From Simmondsia chinensis (taxonomy: Eukaryota > Streptophyta > Magnoliopsida > Caryophyllales > Simmondsiaceae), in contig JAGTTD010000001.1 in assembly GCA_018398585.1 (NCBI GenBank), positions 7,380,501 through 7,444,500 on the forward strand: a DNA stretch of 64,000 nucleotides, read 5' to 3'. The number at the start of each line of letters is the position of its first letter. Within the stretch, counting starts at the first letter, position 1. The notes under the pieces were generated by a model. It was not told the DNA's origin. It saw only the letters and a list, made by a program, of their open reading frames with translations, and did no database searches. The position numbers and the translations under genes are program-made. Below, one piece after another: positions 10,690 through 22,010 of this stretch.

Positions 10690-11922
10690 ACCTAATTGAC
10701 CTAAACCCCAGATAACTCAACCTGTACCTATTGTGATCTTACCTTGATTTTTATGTATTGTGTACGAAATGCTTCTATTTAGATATTGCACTAGTAGTGT
10801 TGATAATCTACAACAACCTATGATACCTGAATCCTTCATTTTACTGGACGTACCCGGGTTGACACGACATGACGCAGGATACGACCAGGAATACGAGTCG
10901 GATCCGGCAATTTCGGATCCTACTCTGACTTGGGTGTCTTTCGAAATTGAAAAAAAAAGAAGTGAGGATGAAAACCTGCACTGTGACATAAGAATAGGGA
11001 GAAAAAATGAAAAACTTATTTGATAAATTTTACCTTTATCAATGGTTAGGAAATCACCATTGACATAGCTTGGAAGCAAAATAACCTTACAAAAAAAAAC
11101 CCTACGAAGGTCTGTTGAAGGACCACTGGGAAGAAGATGAGAGAAAATGGGGTGAAAAATTAATTTTGATATTTTTCTCTCAGTAAAAATGTCATTAAAT
11201 AACCCCAAGGCACTATCCATATGCCTCGCGTCTCGTCCGTCCATCCCAGGCGAATTAAGGGCTTAGATGCAACCAGCGAAAATACAAAATGAGCTCATAT
11301 TTGCCTAACACGTGACTCAATAAGAGCCTTCAGATGCAAGTAGATCAAAGGCCCAAAATCACCCATACATACCCATTTTTAAGCCATGGAATTGGCGACA
11401 CGTGGCATTATCACTGCTGTTCAATTTCAAAAGAGAAAGCTTCGCTTGGACGCTTTATTAATAGTTTGGTACAGCTGGTCAGCATTTTTTACCCCCTTAA
11501 AAAAGGAAAAAACTGGTCAGCAATCAAGGACATGGGCAGCGTGAGAATTGAAGGGGCAGCACGGGCAACAAAGTTTGGGCAGGGGTAAATTTGTAATTAA
11601 GGTTAAAACCCTTTTTAAGTTTTTATACTAATTACCAAATGTCATTTTTAGAATCTATATTTTAACTAAGTTTAAAACAACACCCCCTTTCCATTATATG
11701 AAGCCTTAAAGAATGCTTAAAGACCTTAGTAATTCTATTGCTTTAGAAATTATATATTAATAATTTTTAAGATGTCATATGCCGAGTCATATCCATACCC
11801 AATAAAAAAGTCAAGATACTTGTTGACCAGATCCCGGTATCTTAGAATTTTATAATCTAAGTGTTCGAACCTCTGATCTACACCCGTACTTGTCCCTTCT
11901 TCCCGAGTCCGAGTAACATTGA
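10690..11922. other. RPN1 intron sequence without recognised genes
   Basis: No protein family, TIR or LTR was recognised. Short ORFs on both strands overlap each other and look fortuitous. Confidence 0.4.
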
Positions 11923-14227
11923 CTACAACAACAACAACAGTCCCAATGCCACGAAAGCTCCTGCAAAAGCAGGGTCTAGGGGGGTGGATGTATACAGCCT
12001 TCCCCCTTCAGGGTGCTACTCTGAAGAGAGGCTATTTCCGAGGAACCCCAACCTGAAGAGCGTGTCGTCATAGAAGCAGATAGCCTGAAACTATGAGAGC
12101 AACATAGGATTAGAATCAAACAAAACACAAGCCAAGCGATATGAAGAAAAACTCATGGAAGATCATTGCAGGCCCACAAGTACACAAGTGCACAAGTGCA
12201 CTTATAAACAAATAAGAGCTGTAATACCTGAGCCAAAAGAGGAAGTTAAGACACCTAAAAACACTAATGCCAACCATAAAAGAAGCACTACTATAAACCG
12301 CTACATCGGCTACCCCTTTGCTAGCCCTCTGCCCCGCTCTATCTAAGGCCATCTCCTCCCGTAGGTTTAGGTGGGTGAGGTCTTGTCGGATCGTCTCCAT
12401 CCTTCTCTTTTTAGGCTTACCTCTCCCTCTCCTCCCTAGCGTAGTATGGGGCTGTTCGCATCTCTTGACTGGAGCGGTGGAAGGTCTCCTCCTAACATGC
12501 ATGAACCACCGCAAACGTTGCTCCCTTAATTTATCCTCAATCGGTGCGTTCAATTTGCCTCTTATGACGTCGTTCCTGATCCTATCCTTCCTTGTATGTC
12601 CACACATTAACCGCAACATCCTCATCTCCGCCACCTTTATCTTCTATGGATGATGTTATTTCATCGGACAACACTCCACCCGTTAGAACATAGTCGGTCT
12701 CACTACTGTCTTTTAGTATTTCCCCTTTAGCTTTAATGGGATCCTTCTATCACAAAGTACCGCAGATGTCATCCTCCATTTATGCTAGCCTACTCTAATC
12801 AGGTTGTTGACATGCTAGTCCACTTCGCTGTTGTGCTACACCATTGAACCCAAGTATATGAGACTCTTTTTTCTCTGTATGGTCTCAGATCTTACCTTAA
12901 TGTCTACTACGCTAGGCGTGGTACAGGGGTCGAACTTAAGTTTCATGCACTAGGTCTTGGATCTACTGATTCTTAGGCCTTTCGATTTTAATACCCTTCT
13001 CTACAATTCCAGCTTCTCATTTACCTCTTACTGAGATTCCCCAACCAACACTATATCATTTGCAAAAAGTATGCACCAAGGCACATCTTCTTGGATGTGC
13101 CTAGTAAGCTCATTCATAACCAGTAGGAACAAGAAGGGACTCAAGGTAGATCCCTGATGTACCCCGACTGTTATCGGAAAGGCTTCTGTCTCTCCTTCCA
13201 CTATACGCATCATACATATCTCTAATAGCCCGCATATAAGGTGCCGGAATGCCTTTCCTATCCAAAACCCTCCATAGGACTTCCCTTGGTACTGTATCAT
13301 ATGCCTTCTCCTAATCAATGAAAATTATGTGGAGATCCTTTTATCTCTCCCTGTATCGCTCTATCATCCTCCTTAAGAGGTGGATGGCCTTTATTATAGA
13401 TCTCCCAGGCATAAATCAGAATTGGTTCTTAGACACCTCTGTTTGTTGCCATAATCTCTTCTCTACGATCCGCTCCCACAGCCTCAGAGTGCGGCACATT
13501 AGTTTAATATCTCGGTAGTTCATGTAACTTCTGGATGTTGCCTTTGTTCTTATAGATTGGGATCAATGTGCTCTTCTTCCATTCGTCAGGCATCTTTTTT
13601 CCCAGAAAGATTTGGCAAAATAATTGAGTCAGCCAACTGATGCCCTTCTGTCCAAGGCATTTCCATGCCTCTGTGGGTATTCCGTTTGGGTCAATTGTTT
13701 TATTCCATCCCATATGTTTCAAGGCTTCCTTTACTTCGTCGGGTGTAATCTACTTGCAATACTAGTGGTTCTGGTGCTCCGCAGATGTTTGAAGATCATC
13801 TAATGATATCCCAGTAGCCCCCTGATTGTTGAACAAATTGTAGAAGTTGGCTCTCCATCTTTGTTCCCCGTCCAATCTCCTCTTATGCACTTTACTCGGT
13901 TTAAGTCTCTTGTCTTCCTTTCTCGTGCTTTGGAAATTTTATATATATCCTTGGCTTGTGTTGGTATCCTGCCTTTCATAGAAATCTTTATAGGCTCTTG
14001 ATTGCGCTTCTCTGACTGCTCTCTTTGCTTCTTTCTTAGCTTGCTGATATCGATGTCGCTTGTCTTCGTCGCCACTACTTTCCCATTCTTTGAAGCAATG
14101 TCGTTTGGCCTTAATCTTCTCTTAGACCTCCTCGCACCACCACCAGGACTCTCAGTTGTTTGGTACCCCTCCCTTTGACATGTCCAGAACTTCGTGTGCC
14201 AGTCCTTTAATCTTCTGTGCCAGGGGT
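11923..14227 (-). mobile_element. RTE-type LINE, 5'-truncated and decayed
   Basis: Minus-strand fragments follow plant RTE Pol in order: a pre-RT linker (13800-14227), the early RT motif with STLIPIYKNKGN (13504-13722), the RT palm with [15 protein letters not shown] and the catalytic box (13028-13318), and a C-terminal region with MRMLRLMCGHTRKDRIRNDVI and a basic RGRGKPKKRR segment (12320-12634). The catalytic FADD box reads FAND (about 13065). After the ORF come a 3' UTR and a 3' tail (11940-12075) that matches the SINE tails elsewhere in this window, ending in a (TTG)n tract (CAA on the plus strand, 11923-11939). It sits in an RPN1 intron. Confidence 0.85.
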
Positions 14228-14316
14228 AGTGTTGATAATCAAAAATATAATAATTTAGATACCCTTGGTTTGTAGCTAATTTGGTTTTTAGTTGCATAAT
14301 TAGTTGTAACTTTATA

Positions 14317-14373
14317 TCCAGTGGCGGATCTATGTTCGGGAAAGTGGGGTGCATGGACCCCGTAGTTGTACCA
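14317..14373. repeat. short repeat fragment with GTGGCGGATCTATG motif
   Basis: The phrase CCAGTGGCGGATCTATG is a common terminus of plant DNA-transposon derivatives; related phrases occur near 17642 and at the ends of 47992-48990. No second terminus was found here, so this is a fragment or target sequence of the adjacent SINE. Confidence 0.3.
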
Positions 14374-14568
14374 ACAACAACAACAACAACAATAACAAAC
14401 CCATTGTCTTAAGGGCTCCCACAGAAGCGGGGTCTGGGGAGGTTGATGTACGCACCCTTCCCCCCTCAGGGTGTTAAACCTGAAAAGAGGCTGTTTCCGA
14501 GGACCACCAACCTGAGAGATATGTCGTCATCGCATCATAGCAACCTGCTGCTCCTTCAACCCCGCAGA
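14374..14568 (-). mobile_element. SINE or short LINE tail with RTE-type 3' end
   Basis: About 195 bp. On the minus strand it has a short head, then the shared tail beginning CTCAGGTTGGTGGTCCTCGG with GGAAACAGCC, and it ends in a long (GTT)n tract (CAA repeats 14374-14390). Possible short target-site duplications TGTACCA lie at 14367-14373 and 14569-14575. The tail matches the LINE at 11923-14227 and the 5S-headed SINEs. It lacks the 5S head, so it may be a severely truncated RTE copy. Confidence 0.65.
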
Positions 14569-15029
14569 TGTACCACATGACACTAAAAGTATGTATTACT
14601 AAAAATTTAGTTCAAAAATAAATTATATAGAAGTGGCCCCGCATCATTGTAGAAGATTCGGTTTGGTGGTTTGGTTTGACAGCCCTAGTGTTTCTCCCAT
14701 GAATCCTACTACATGTTTTCTGCTTTTCTCTAAATTATAGTTTTATGTGCCTTCCTTTACCCTCCTAACACTTGTAAAAGAAACTCAAATTTTCACTTAA
14801 TCCTCCCATCTCTCTCAGGTTGCGCTTAATACATCTATATAATTTTTAGTTAATATAACTTGTATATGTTATTTCAGAACCTTTTAAATTCATAAATTAC
14901 ATGTTTTTAAGGTTATTTTGTCAAAAATCCTTATGCTTTTCCTGCTATAATTGGTCGAACCTAACCTAAAGTTTAGGGTTAGGATTAGGCATGCTGCATG
15001 CCATTCCATGAACCCGAATAACCTTAGGT

Positions 15030-15304
15030 GGAAATAACTTGAATAGACTTGAGTGGAAGAATAGGTGAAGCCGATATAGCGGTTTAGAATAGAGAAGCAT
15101 AACTAGCTATTTTATAGCTCCCTTAGGCTTGTATGTTTGCTTGTTTGCATATGTTTGCTATTGCTTTATTTTTATTGCTTTCCTGCTTGTTGATTTAGGC
15201 CAATTCTATACCGTTTTTTACGCTTTTTAGGTTGGGGGTCCTCGGATATAGCCTTCCTTTAGGGAAGCACGGGAACCTTTATGGCCCTTGGTCTTTTGTT
15301 GTTA
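15030..15304 (+). mobile_element. RTE LINE 3'-end fragment
   Basis: Its start carries GCCGATATAGCGGTTTA, matching the end of the RTE ORF in the minus-strand LINE (GCCGATGTAGCGGTTTA near 12300-12320). It continues through a T-rich 3' UTR to GGTTGGGGGTCCTCGG and ends in TTTTGTTGTTAG. The tail has an internal deletion relative to other copies. This second independent RTE 3' end shows that the GGTTGGGGGTCCTCGG tail belongs to the LINE. Confidence 0.65.
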
Positions 15305-15404
15305 GCAATAACTTGAATATGACGTGACCCGACGTGACCAACTTGATTGCTAAGTATACCCTGAGTATTTGTCAGTGTCTGTTAGAACTCTTTATTAGTT
15401 GGCT

Positions 15405-15560
15405 AATGAGACCGTGGTGTAGTGGTAAAACGCTTCCAAATATTGAAATCCTAGGACATGATGGGGTTCCAAGTTTAAATTCCTAAAGCTACCTACCTTG
15501 AAAAAGATGGCTCACATAGACAGTGGTTGTACTGCTATAATTGGAGTTCCATCTTAAAAG
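15405..15560 (+). repeat. possible tRNA-derived SINE head in an RPN1 intron
   Basis: GACCGTGGTGTAGTGGTAAAAC resembles a tRNA A box and the later GGTTCCAAGTTTAAATTCC an interrupted B box. There is no anticodon-arm structure that would make a tRNA gene, and no clear TSD. Confidence 0.35.
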
Positions 15561-15882
15561 CAATTGACTAACATAGCTCGAATAATTTTTGTCCTTCTGC
15601 AATCGAATATTCATATGTTATCTCCATTTCCTAACAGGAAAAAGTGGACGACTTAGAAACAGAAGCTTTTGACAAATTTGAGGCGAGAATCAAAAAGCAC
15701 GTTGAGATTACATTGCTTTCTTGTGCTTAAGCTGGAACAGGGAGCGTGTCTCAGGTTTATCATCACAACCTTTCATTTTTCAATGTGAACCAGACAGAAT
15801 TGATGGCTGGTAAAGGTTTGAATGTCCTACTGAGGATTGGGGCCAAATAACAATCAGTCTGATCCTGTTTCTGATTTGTAAT

Positions 15883-16275
15883 TAGGGGTGTAAACGAGTC
15901 GAGCCAGGCTCACTTTGAGCTCGAGCAGAGCTGAGCCAGCTCATTTAGTTTATTAAGCCGAGCCAGAGCCTAGTGAAGCTCGAGCTCGTAGGCTCATGAG
16001 CCGAAGTGAGTCTTTCTTGATTCATTAATTATGCCAAGAAGCCAAATTAGAGCCTGAATGAGTCAGGACCAAGCTTAAACAAGCCAAAACGAGCCTAGAT
16101 TGAGCTTAAATGAGCCGAAATATTGCAAGCTTAATTCATCGTAGCTCGCCGAGCTTAGATCAAGCTGAGTTGAGCCTGAGCGTTTGACGAGCCAAGCCTA
16201 AGCTGAACTTAATGCGGACGAGCCCAGCCTCGATCCTAGTAGGCTGAGGGTCCGCTTGGCTCAAATACATCCCTC
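15883..16275. mobile_element. hAT-like MITE
   Basis: About 393 bp. The ends are inverted: it starts TAGGGGTGTAAACGAGTCGAGC and, read from the other end, GAGGGATGTATTTGAGCCAAGC. Flanks TTTGTAAT (15875-15882) and ATTGTAAC (16276-16283) agree at 6 of 8 positions, consistent with an old 8-bp hAT duplication. The interior is rich in GAGCTCGAGC and GAGCC repeats and has no ORF. Confidence 0.6.
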
Positions 16276-16339
16276 ATTGTAACGTGCTGATCATTTCAAT
16301 GTCAGACTGGATTAACTGAATATTGGTGTTTCATAAAAC

Positions 16340-16800
16340 CAAGTAGCTTAAATTATTGTGATAGTTGGTTTCTTGATATGGTATTAGTCTATCAGATACT
16401 TTTTGGCTTATAAATCAATTTTAATATAAATACAATTTGACCATAAGTTGAGGAAGCAGGAGATGGCATGTTATAGTGTGAAATCAGTTATGGATTAAGA
16501 TCTAATAACTTAATTTTTTCGGGTAGTTGGTTCTTTAATGATAAGGTATAAAACCATTCTTGGCCTTTCCTATTAGCTTAAGATTTTGGGATAGTTGGTT
16601 TCATGACATGGTATCAGATCCTTGTTGATAGGTTCAAATCCTAATAGCCTCCTCTTTCAATTCAATATAATATAATTTAAACACAAGGTATGAATGGACA
16701 CATTCATGCTTTAAGCCTGATGGGCATTCCCATGAGATCGCATGTTAAATAAAACCACTCCCGAACCTTTTTCCATCAATTTAAACTTTTGGGACAATTA
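16340..16800. repeat. degenerate copies of an intron repeat (TAGTTGGTTTCATGACATGG)
   Basis: Related phrases at about 16361-16385, 16520-16545 and 16590-16615 each join AGCTTAA...GGGATAGTTGGTT to a GGTATCAGA-like box; one is followed by GGTTCAAATCC. The layout recalls a common plant dispersed repeat whose class I cannot settle. Confidence 0.4.
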
Positions 16801-17154
16801 GTTTTTTGACATCTTATAACCGGTTTATTCCCTCTAGGTTTTCTGTTGGACTCGTATTTGAACACCCTTGGGCTGAATGTATTGAGCCTTTCCTTCACTA
16901 CGTATATGTGACTGGTCTGCAGGTCCAGAAGCTATTGCATCATTGTGGAGAACCTATTAATAGGGGTGAAGTCCACCAGGGACCAGCCTTGCTTGGCTTT
17001 GCAATGGTGGCAATGGCAGAGGAAGTGGGTGTCCAGATGGCGATCCACTCTTTGAAGCACCTATTGCAGTATGGAGAGCTAGAAATTCGCCGGGCAGTTC
17101 CTTTAGCACTCGGTCTATTATGTGTATCAAACCCAACGGTAGAGTATAAAACTA

Positions 17155-17360
17155 TTTCTCAGCTTTATCTAACAGCTTTATTTCTTGGGAATCTTGATTT
17201 CTTGACACGATATCAGATTTTCTTTTATAGAGGTCTCGAGTTCAAGTTCGGTAGCCCTGCTCTTAATATTAATGTAATCTCAGCACAGAGTGTGAAGTCA
17301 ACTTATATATTATCTATGCTTAAAGCCTAGCAGGTATTCGCATGATGTACATTGTGAAAT
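17155..17360 (+). repeat. further degenerate copy of the same intron repeat
   Basis: CTTGATTTCTTGACACGATATCAGA followed by GAGTTCAAGTTCGG repeats the layout seen at 16590-16640, then runs to a GCTTAAAGCCTAGCAGG end like that near 16712. It sits in the RPN1 intron after the exon ending 17138. Confidence 0.4.
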
Positions 17361-18949
17361 ATAGAAATACTTTTGAATCTTCACTTTTAAGAGCTGGTTT
17401 GATAATATTTTTCATTTGCAATTTTTGATTATTTTAAGAAACTATAAGCAATATTTTGTTTTTTATATTTGCGGTTTGCTGTTTTTAATTTTTCTTAGTT
17501 TAAAGCAGAATTAAAAATAGAAAACCGAAAATAGGGAAAAATTATTTTTAAAATCTAGTCTTTAGTATCAAAAGAAACCAAAAAAAGAAGATAGAAAAGG
17601 GTATCGATCGAGCTCTAAGCTTTTGATTATCAGTTCCTTAGTAGTGGCGGATGGGGCTCATTATTAGGGGCATGATTTGGTTACTAATCCATTCTTTAAT
17701 GAACTATGGTGCAGGTTGATGTCACGGACATCTTGAGCAAGCTGAGCCATGATTCTGATATAGTTGTGGCAATGATACTAATGATTAAGTGAACATTATT
17801 CCTATTAAGTCTTCGTTTGATTGGAGAGAATGTCATTCTTTGAGAAAGTTTTCTTCAAATATTTTTTAATTTACTTTTTTTTTTTGAACACCAAGAAGCT
17901 AATTAAAATTGTTTTCCTTCCCTTATCTTGTTTAACTAACATGTTTTGACTGCATACATTTTTATGAGATTTGTGTTTAGTCCATTTGAGATAGAGGTGA
18001 GATTGAAATGGATGAGGTTTCTCCAGTTCAGTAAAATGTTTTTTCCTTTCCCTCTGAGAGATAGTAATATTTCTCCTACAGGAATCAATTTTTATATTCT
18101 TATGATGGTATGATCTTATCCTAAACATTTTCTTTATCTCTCCAGGCTGCGATTATTTCACTAGGTTTGATAGGTGCTGGTACCAACAATGCGCTTATGG
18201 CTAGCATGCTTCAAAAGCTTTCAAGATACTTCTCTCAGAATGCCCAAGCTCTATTCTGTGTACAATTTCTCACACCTACTATTTTCTTGTCGTTTCGATT
18301 ACTCAACTTTGGAAATGCATGCTGAATCGGCTTTGGCCTTTTTTGCAGGTTTAGATAGCTCAAGGTATCTTGCATTTGGGGAAGGGCTTATTGACTCTTA
18401 ATCCTTATCATTCAGACCGTTTCTTATGTTCTCCGTAAGTGTACTTTAGTCACACTTTCTCCACCTCCACAGAATCAAGTAAAGGCTGTAATTTTAAGAA
18501 ACGATTATTTATGTCATGAAATTTCGAGTTACATGTATTGTGATTGGGAATGGCCTGATAGTACTTTGTAATTGTCTCTATAATACATTCATTTGTATTT
18601 TACTTACTAAAGCACGCTCACTAATGTATTTGCATTTTAAATTATCAAAGGAGTACTATTATAAGTAATTGCAAACCTTTTTATTCAAGTTTTCACAAAT
18701 TGAAACCTAAAAGTAACTTATTTCACCGAGAATTCACAACATGATTTTATGCTACGATGAAGTATGATTTTGTTGCTTGCAGGAGAGCTCTTGCTGGATT
18801 GCTAATTGTGCTTCATGCATGTCTTGAAATGAAATTCATGTTGGAAAATTACCATTTTGTGCTCGACTTCCTGGTCCTAGCAATGCAGGTTTGTCCAAGA
18901 ATTATGAAGCTTAAAACCAAATAACTCCTTTGATCGAGTTCTCTTCTAA

Positions 18950-19300
18950 TATATTTGTCTGGACCACCCACAAGTAGCGAACCCTAAGTCGAACTAGCAA
19001 ACACAAAGAAGGGATTAGGGGAAATATTAAGCATAGGAATTTACGTGGTTTGGTTGAAGCCTATGTTGACGGAGGGGGTGCCAAATACTTTCACTATAAA
19101 TCGAGTTATTACAGCAGTGTTTCATTCACACTCTATCTCTCATTTTTTCCCTCTCCTTGCTTTCCCCTACTACAAGCATTAATGATGGGAGCCCAAGAGT
19201 CACCTCATTTATGCAACCCTCACTAATTTCAGCCATAAATTTGACTGTTTTGGGAGACCATTAATCTCCAAATTCAACAATATTTTCACATTTTCTTATT
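18950..19300. repeat. dispersed-repeat fragment in the intron between RPN1 exons at 18783 and 19512
   Basis: It contains GGAATTTACGTGGTTTGGTTGAAGCCTATG, a phrase widespread in plant introns. No termini or ORF were identified; the class is uncertain. Confidence 0.3.
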
Positions 19301-19686
19301 CACGTGTACTGCAGCACTAGTGATTATTAGAATATTTTCTCAGTATTATTTTAGGTAAATACAAAAGCTGATAGTACTAACTATGGAATTGTTTGGAGTA
19401 CTTGTCTGCCGAGTTATTCAGGTACAAATGAAAATGTCAGTAAGTTGTATTTACAAAAATAGAGATTAGTTTTGATAAAAGAGCAAGCAATTTTCTTACT
19501 GAATGTTGCAGCCGAGAATGTTGCTAACTGTGGACGAGAATCTGAAGCCTCTTTCTGTTTCCAGGGGGGTCAAGCCGTTGATGTCACTGCCCAGGCGGGT
19601 CAACCCAGGACCATTACCTGTTTCCAGACGCATTCTACACCAGTTCTCCTCTCTGCCGACGAAAGGGCAGAACTTGCTACCAATAA

Positions 19687-20915
19687 GTAAGTAGTCTTTT
19701 TGATCCCCATTCCCGTACTTTCCAGTGACAAATCCAAAAAAGTCCTTCACTGGGGCACATATAGGAGGTCATAATGAGCGGCAATTAACAAAAACTAAGA
19801 TATAGACTAGCTATCATCCATAAATTAGGACAAAATTGAGAGTTTTGTTGAAAAGAATGCTAATAATTTGAAAAAAAAATTCCAAAACTCACAAAAAGAA
19901 TCATATTACTGTATCAACACAAAATTGATTGTGTATATATATATATATATGTAGTATTACTCAATTAAAAAGCAATTACGTTATTAGATAAATCATCTCC
20001 TGTCCTCAAAGAAATGTTTATTTTTGATATATACTCACTTACGACATAATGACTAATAGTTTCATGTTAGCATTCCCCTCAATCAGTGGAGGTTAGAGTT
20101 TAGGATGAGGAGAAGTCGGTGGTTGGGAACGTTATCATATTTTATCTCAAATATACTAATTATTGTTTAATACTCATAGGTTATTATTATATAATTAATT
20201 AACAAAAATTAATATATAATTTAAAATAAAATTAAAATAAAATATTAATTAAAATATAGAGATATTAACATATAAAAAATAATATTAAATGATCGTCATT
20301 TTATAAGTGAATATATAAAATAAAATATTTTATAAAAGCAAGTAGGAGCCCAAAAAATAAACTTGAATAAAATCAAGGAGGAAGTATTTGTTGAGCATTG
20401 AACATGTGACTACAAGTAAGACCCAAACACATGCTTAGCACTAGGCTGCAGCCTTATTACCAGTTTTTAAGCATGCATATTTAATAATATATCGACACCG
20501 TTGACTGGGGGCACGTGCCCTCAATGCTTCAGCGTTGCATCCACCATTGGTACCTGCCCCACCAGTGTTTTGAGAATCTCTTCGCACTCCAAAAAAATTT
20601 GATGTTCACAGATAATTCAAGTTTTCCTTTGTAATTAAAAGGGTAGTCTTCACGTGTTTTCTTAACTTTTCATGCGTCTTACATCTATTGAAAAGTATTT
20701 GAAAAACAAAGATTTAAAAACTATGAAGTTTTTCTCGAACTAAATGCTCTCATAGCGTTTTGGAACTTCATTGTCAACAGTTAGTATTAATATATGAAGC
20801 ATTTTCGTCATTTAATCATATTATTTGAGTGTCATAGTAACCATAATAACGGGTGCGCAGTTGAGGGATGTCAGGTAAGTGTTCCCCATTTTTTATGCAT
20901 TTATGAAGAATATTT
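19687..20915. other. RPN1 intron, AT-rich, no gene
   Basis: Contains a (TA)n microsatellite at about 19932-19951 and long AT-rich stretches (20160-20340). No coding or TE signal was recognised before the MITE at 20920. Confidence 0.45.
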
Positions 20916-20919
20916 TATG

Positions 20920-21303
20920 GCTTAGTTACATCAAAGATTCATATACTTTTTTTATTGTGTTAATTTAATCCTTATACTTTTGGCTATGTCAATTTAGTTC
21001 ATATACAATATATATTGAGTCAATTTAGTCATTTCATCAAATTTAAGTTAAGTAATTAATGTAACTTTTAATGACACGATCATGTTACATGTAAGTAACC
21101 CGCTACATATCCACTCGTTGACTCAATAAACAAACCCATCGCTGAACCACTAAAAAGTTCATAAATAACTTAACATAAATTTTACTCTAAGAACCAAATT
21201 CACGACAATTTAAATTGTATATGGACTAAATTGACTCAGTTAAAAGTACAAAGACTGAATTGACATAATGGGTAAAGTACATGGACCTTTGGTGTAAATA
21301 AGC
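20920..21303. mobile_element. MITE with about 100-bp imperfect terminal inverted repeats
   Basis: The left arm (20920-21018) and the reverse complement of the right arm (21205-21303) match along about 100 bp: both begin GCTTA.TTACA.CAAAG, pass through GTCAATTTAGT and end near CATATACAAT.TA. Long TIRs and no ORF suggest a Mutator-like derivative, but no convincing 9-bp duplication was seen. It lies in the last RPN1 intron. Confidence 0.65.
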
Positions 21304-21529
21304 TTTTTATTTTTTATTTTATTTTATTTTTTGTTAAATTGCATTTGCTAAGGAGCTAGAGTGCTTATTGTACCAGGTACATTCCTGTGTCTCCAGTGCT
21401 GGAAGGCTTTGTAATCTTGAAGGAGAATCCTGAATACAAATAAGAAGAGCATAGTGGTTGGATGATATTTTGCCATTCCCCCAATTCTGATGGAGAGTAC
21501 AAGCCAGTTTCTTCGTAGGTTCATTTTAT

Positions 21530-22010
21530 GATGGATGGTGTTGGCAAGGTCAGGTGTTTCTTCTTCCCTATTAGGGAGATTTTTGGTATAAGATTCCTTT
21601 TTGAGGAAAGGAAATTTGAGATTTCGAGGTGTAAACATAGTGAAAGTAGTCACGTTTTTCCGACTCTGTTTAGTACAAGGTTAGTTCTTTGTGGGCTCGT
21701 TACAAAAAGCTGGGATCAACAAAGTTGGGTTTGTCTTCTTCCCTGTTAGCGAGATTATAGGATATTCTTTTTGAGGAAAGGAAATTTGAGATTTTGAGGT
21801 ATGTATATGGTCTAAGTAGTCACGTTTTGCCAACTCTATTCGGTGCAAACGGGTTCAGGGTCGTTATATAATGGGATGGTGTTGGCAAAGTCGGTGTTTT
21901 TCTTCTTTCAGTCATTTCTTCCCTTTAGCACGATTTATAGGCTTCAATTCCGTGGAAAGAAATCCGAGATTTTAAGGTGTAATTAGTCACGTTTTACCAA
22001 CTTTTTTCCC
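21530..22010 (+). repeat. degenerate tandem repeat downstream of the RPN1 stop
   Basis: Three imperfect copies start near 21535, 21715 and 21875. Each has GTGTTGGCAA or equivalent, TTCTTCCCT.TTAG, GAGGAAAGGAAATTTGAGATTT.GAGGT, and AGTCACGTTTT.CCAACT. Period is about 140-180 bp. The following stretch to 22260 may hold a further decayed copy. Confidence 0.65.

Larger units (their letters stand above)
10431..21443 (+). pseudogene. RPN1: RPN1 (26S proteasome base subunit) 3'-half pseudogene with introns
   Basis: Nine exons match the C-terminal half of RPN1/PSMD2, a proteasome scaffold that binds ubiquitin receptors. Exons are 10431-about 10650 (VISVGLLYMGSC), 15638-15754 (KHVEITLLSCA), 16923-17138 (HQGPALLGFAMVAMAEE, GLLCVSNPT), 17715-17774 (LSKLSHDSD), 18146-18259 (SLGLIGAGTNNA), 18349-18434 (GKGLLTLNPYHSDRF), 18783-18888 (VLHACLEMK), 19512-about 19686 ([28 protein letters not shown]) and 21377-21443 (LEGFVILKENPEYK, stop). 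Splice sites are mostly kept. Defects include a frameshift and TGA (10583) in the first exon, TAA (15728), a missing donor after 17774, TAG (18352) and a frameshift in the exon at 19512. Retained introns show a duplicated, not retroposed, copy. The 5' half must be left of the copia element or absent. Confidence 0.9.

Noticed and set aside
10717..11244. 175-codon minus-strand ORF
   Set aside because: Overlaps an opposite-strand ORF, no recognised domain, lies in an RPN1 intron.
16590..16640. LTR primer-binding site (GACATGGTATCAGATCC)
   Set aside because: No LTR ends next to it and similar phrases repeat nearby; treated as part of a dispersed intron repeat.
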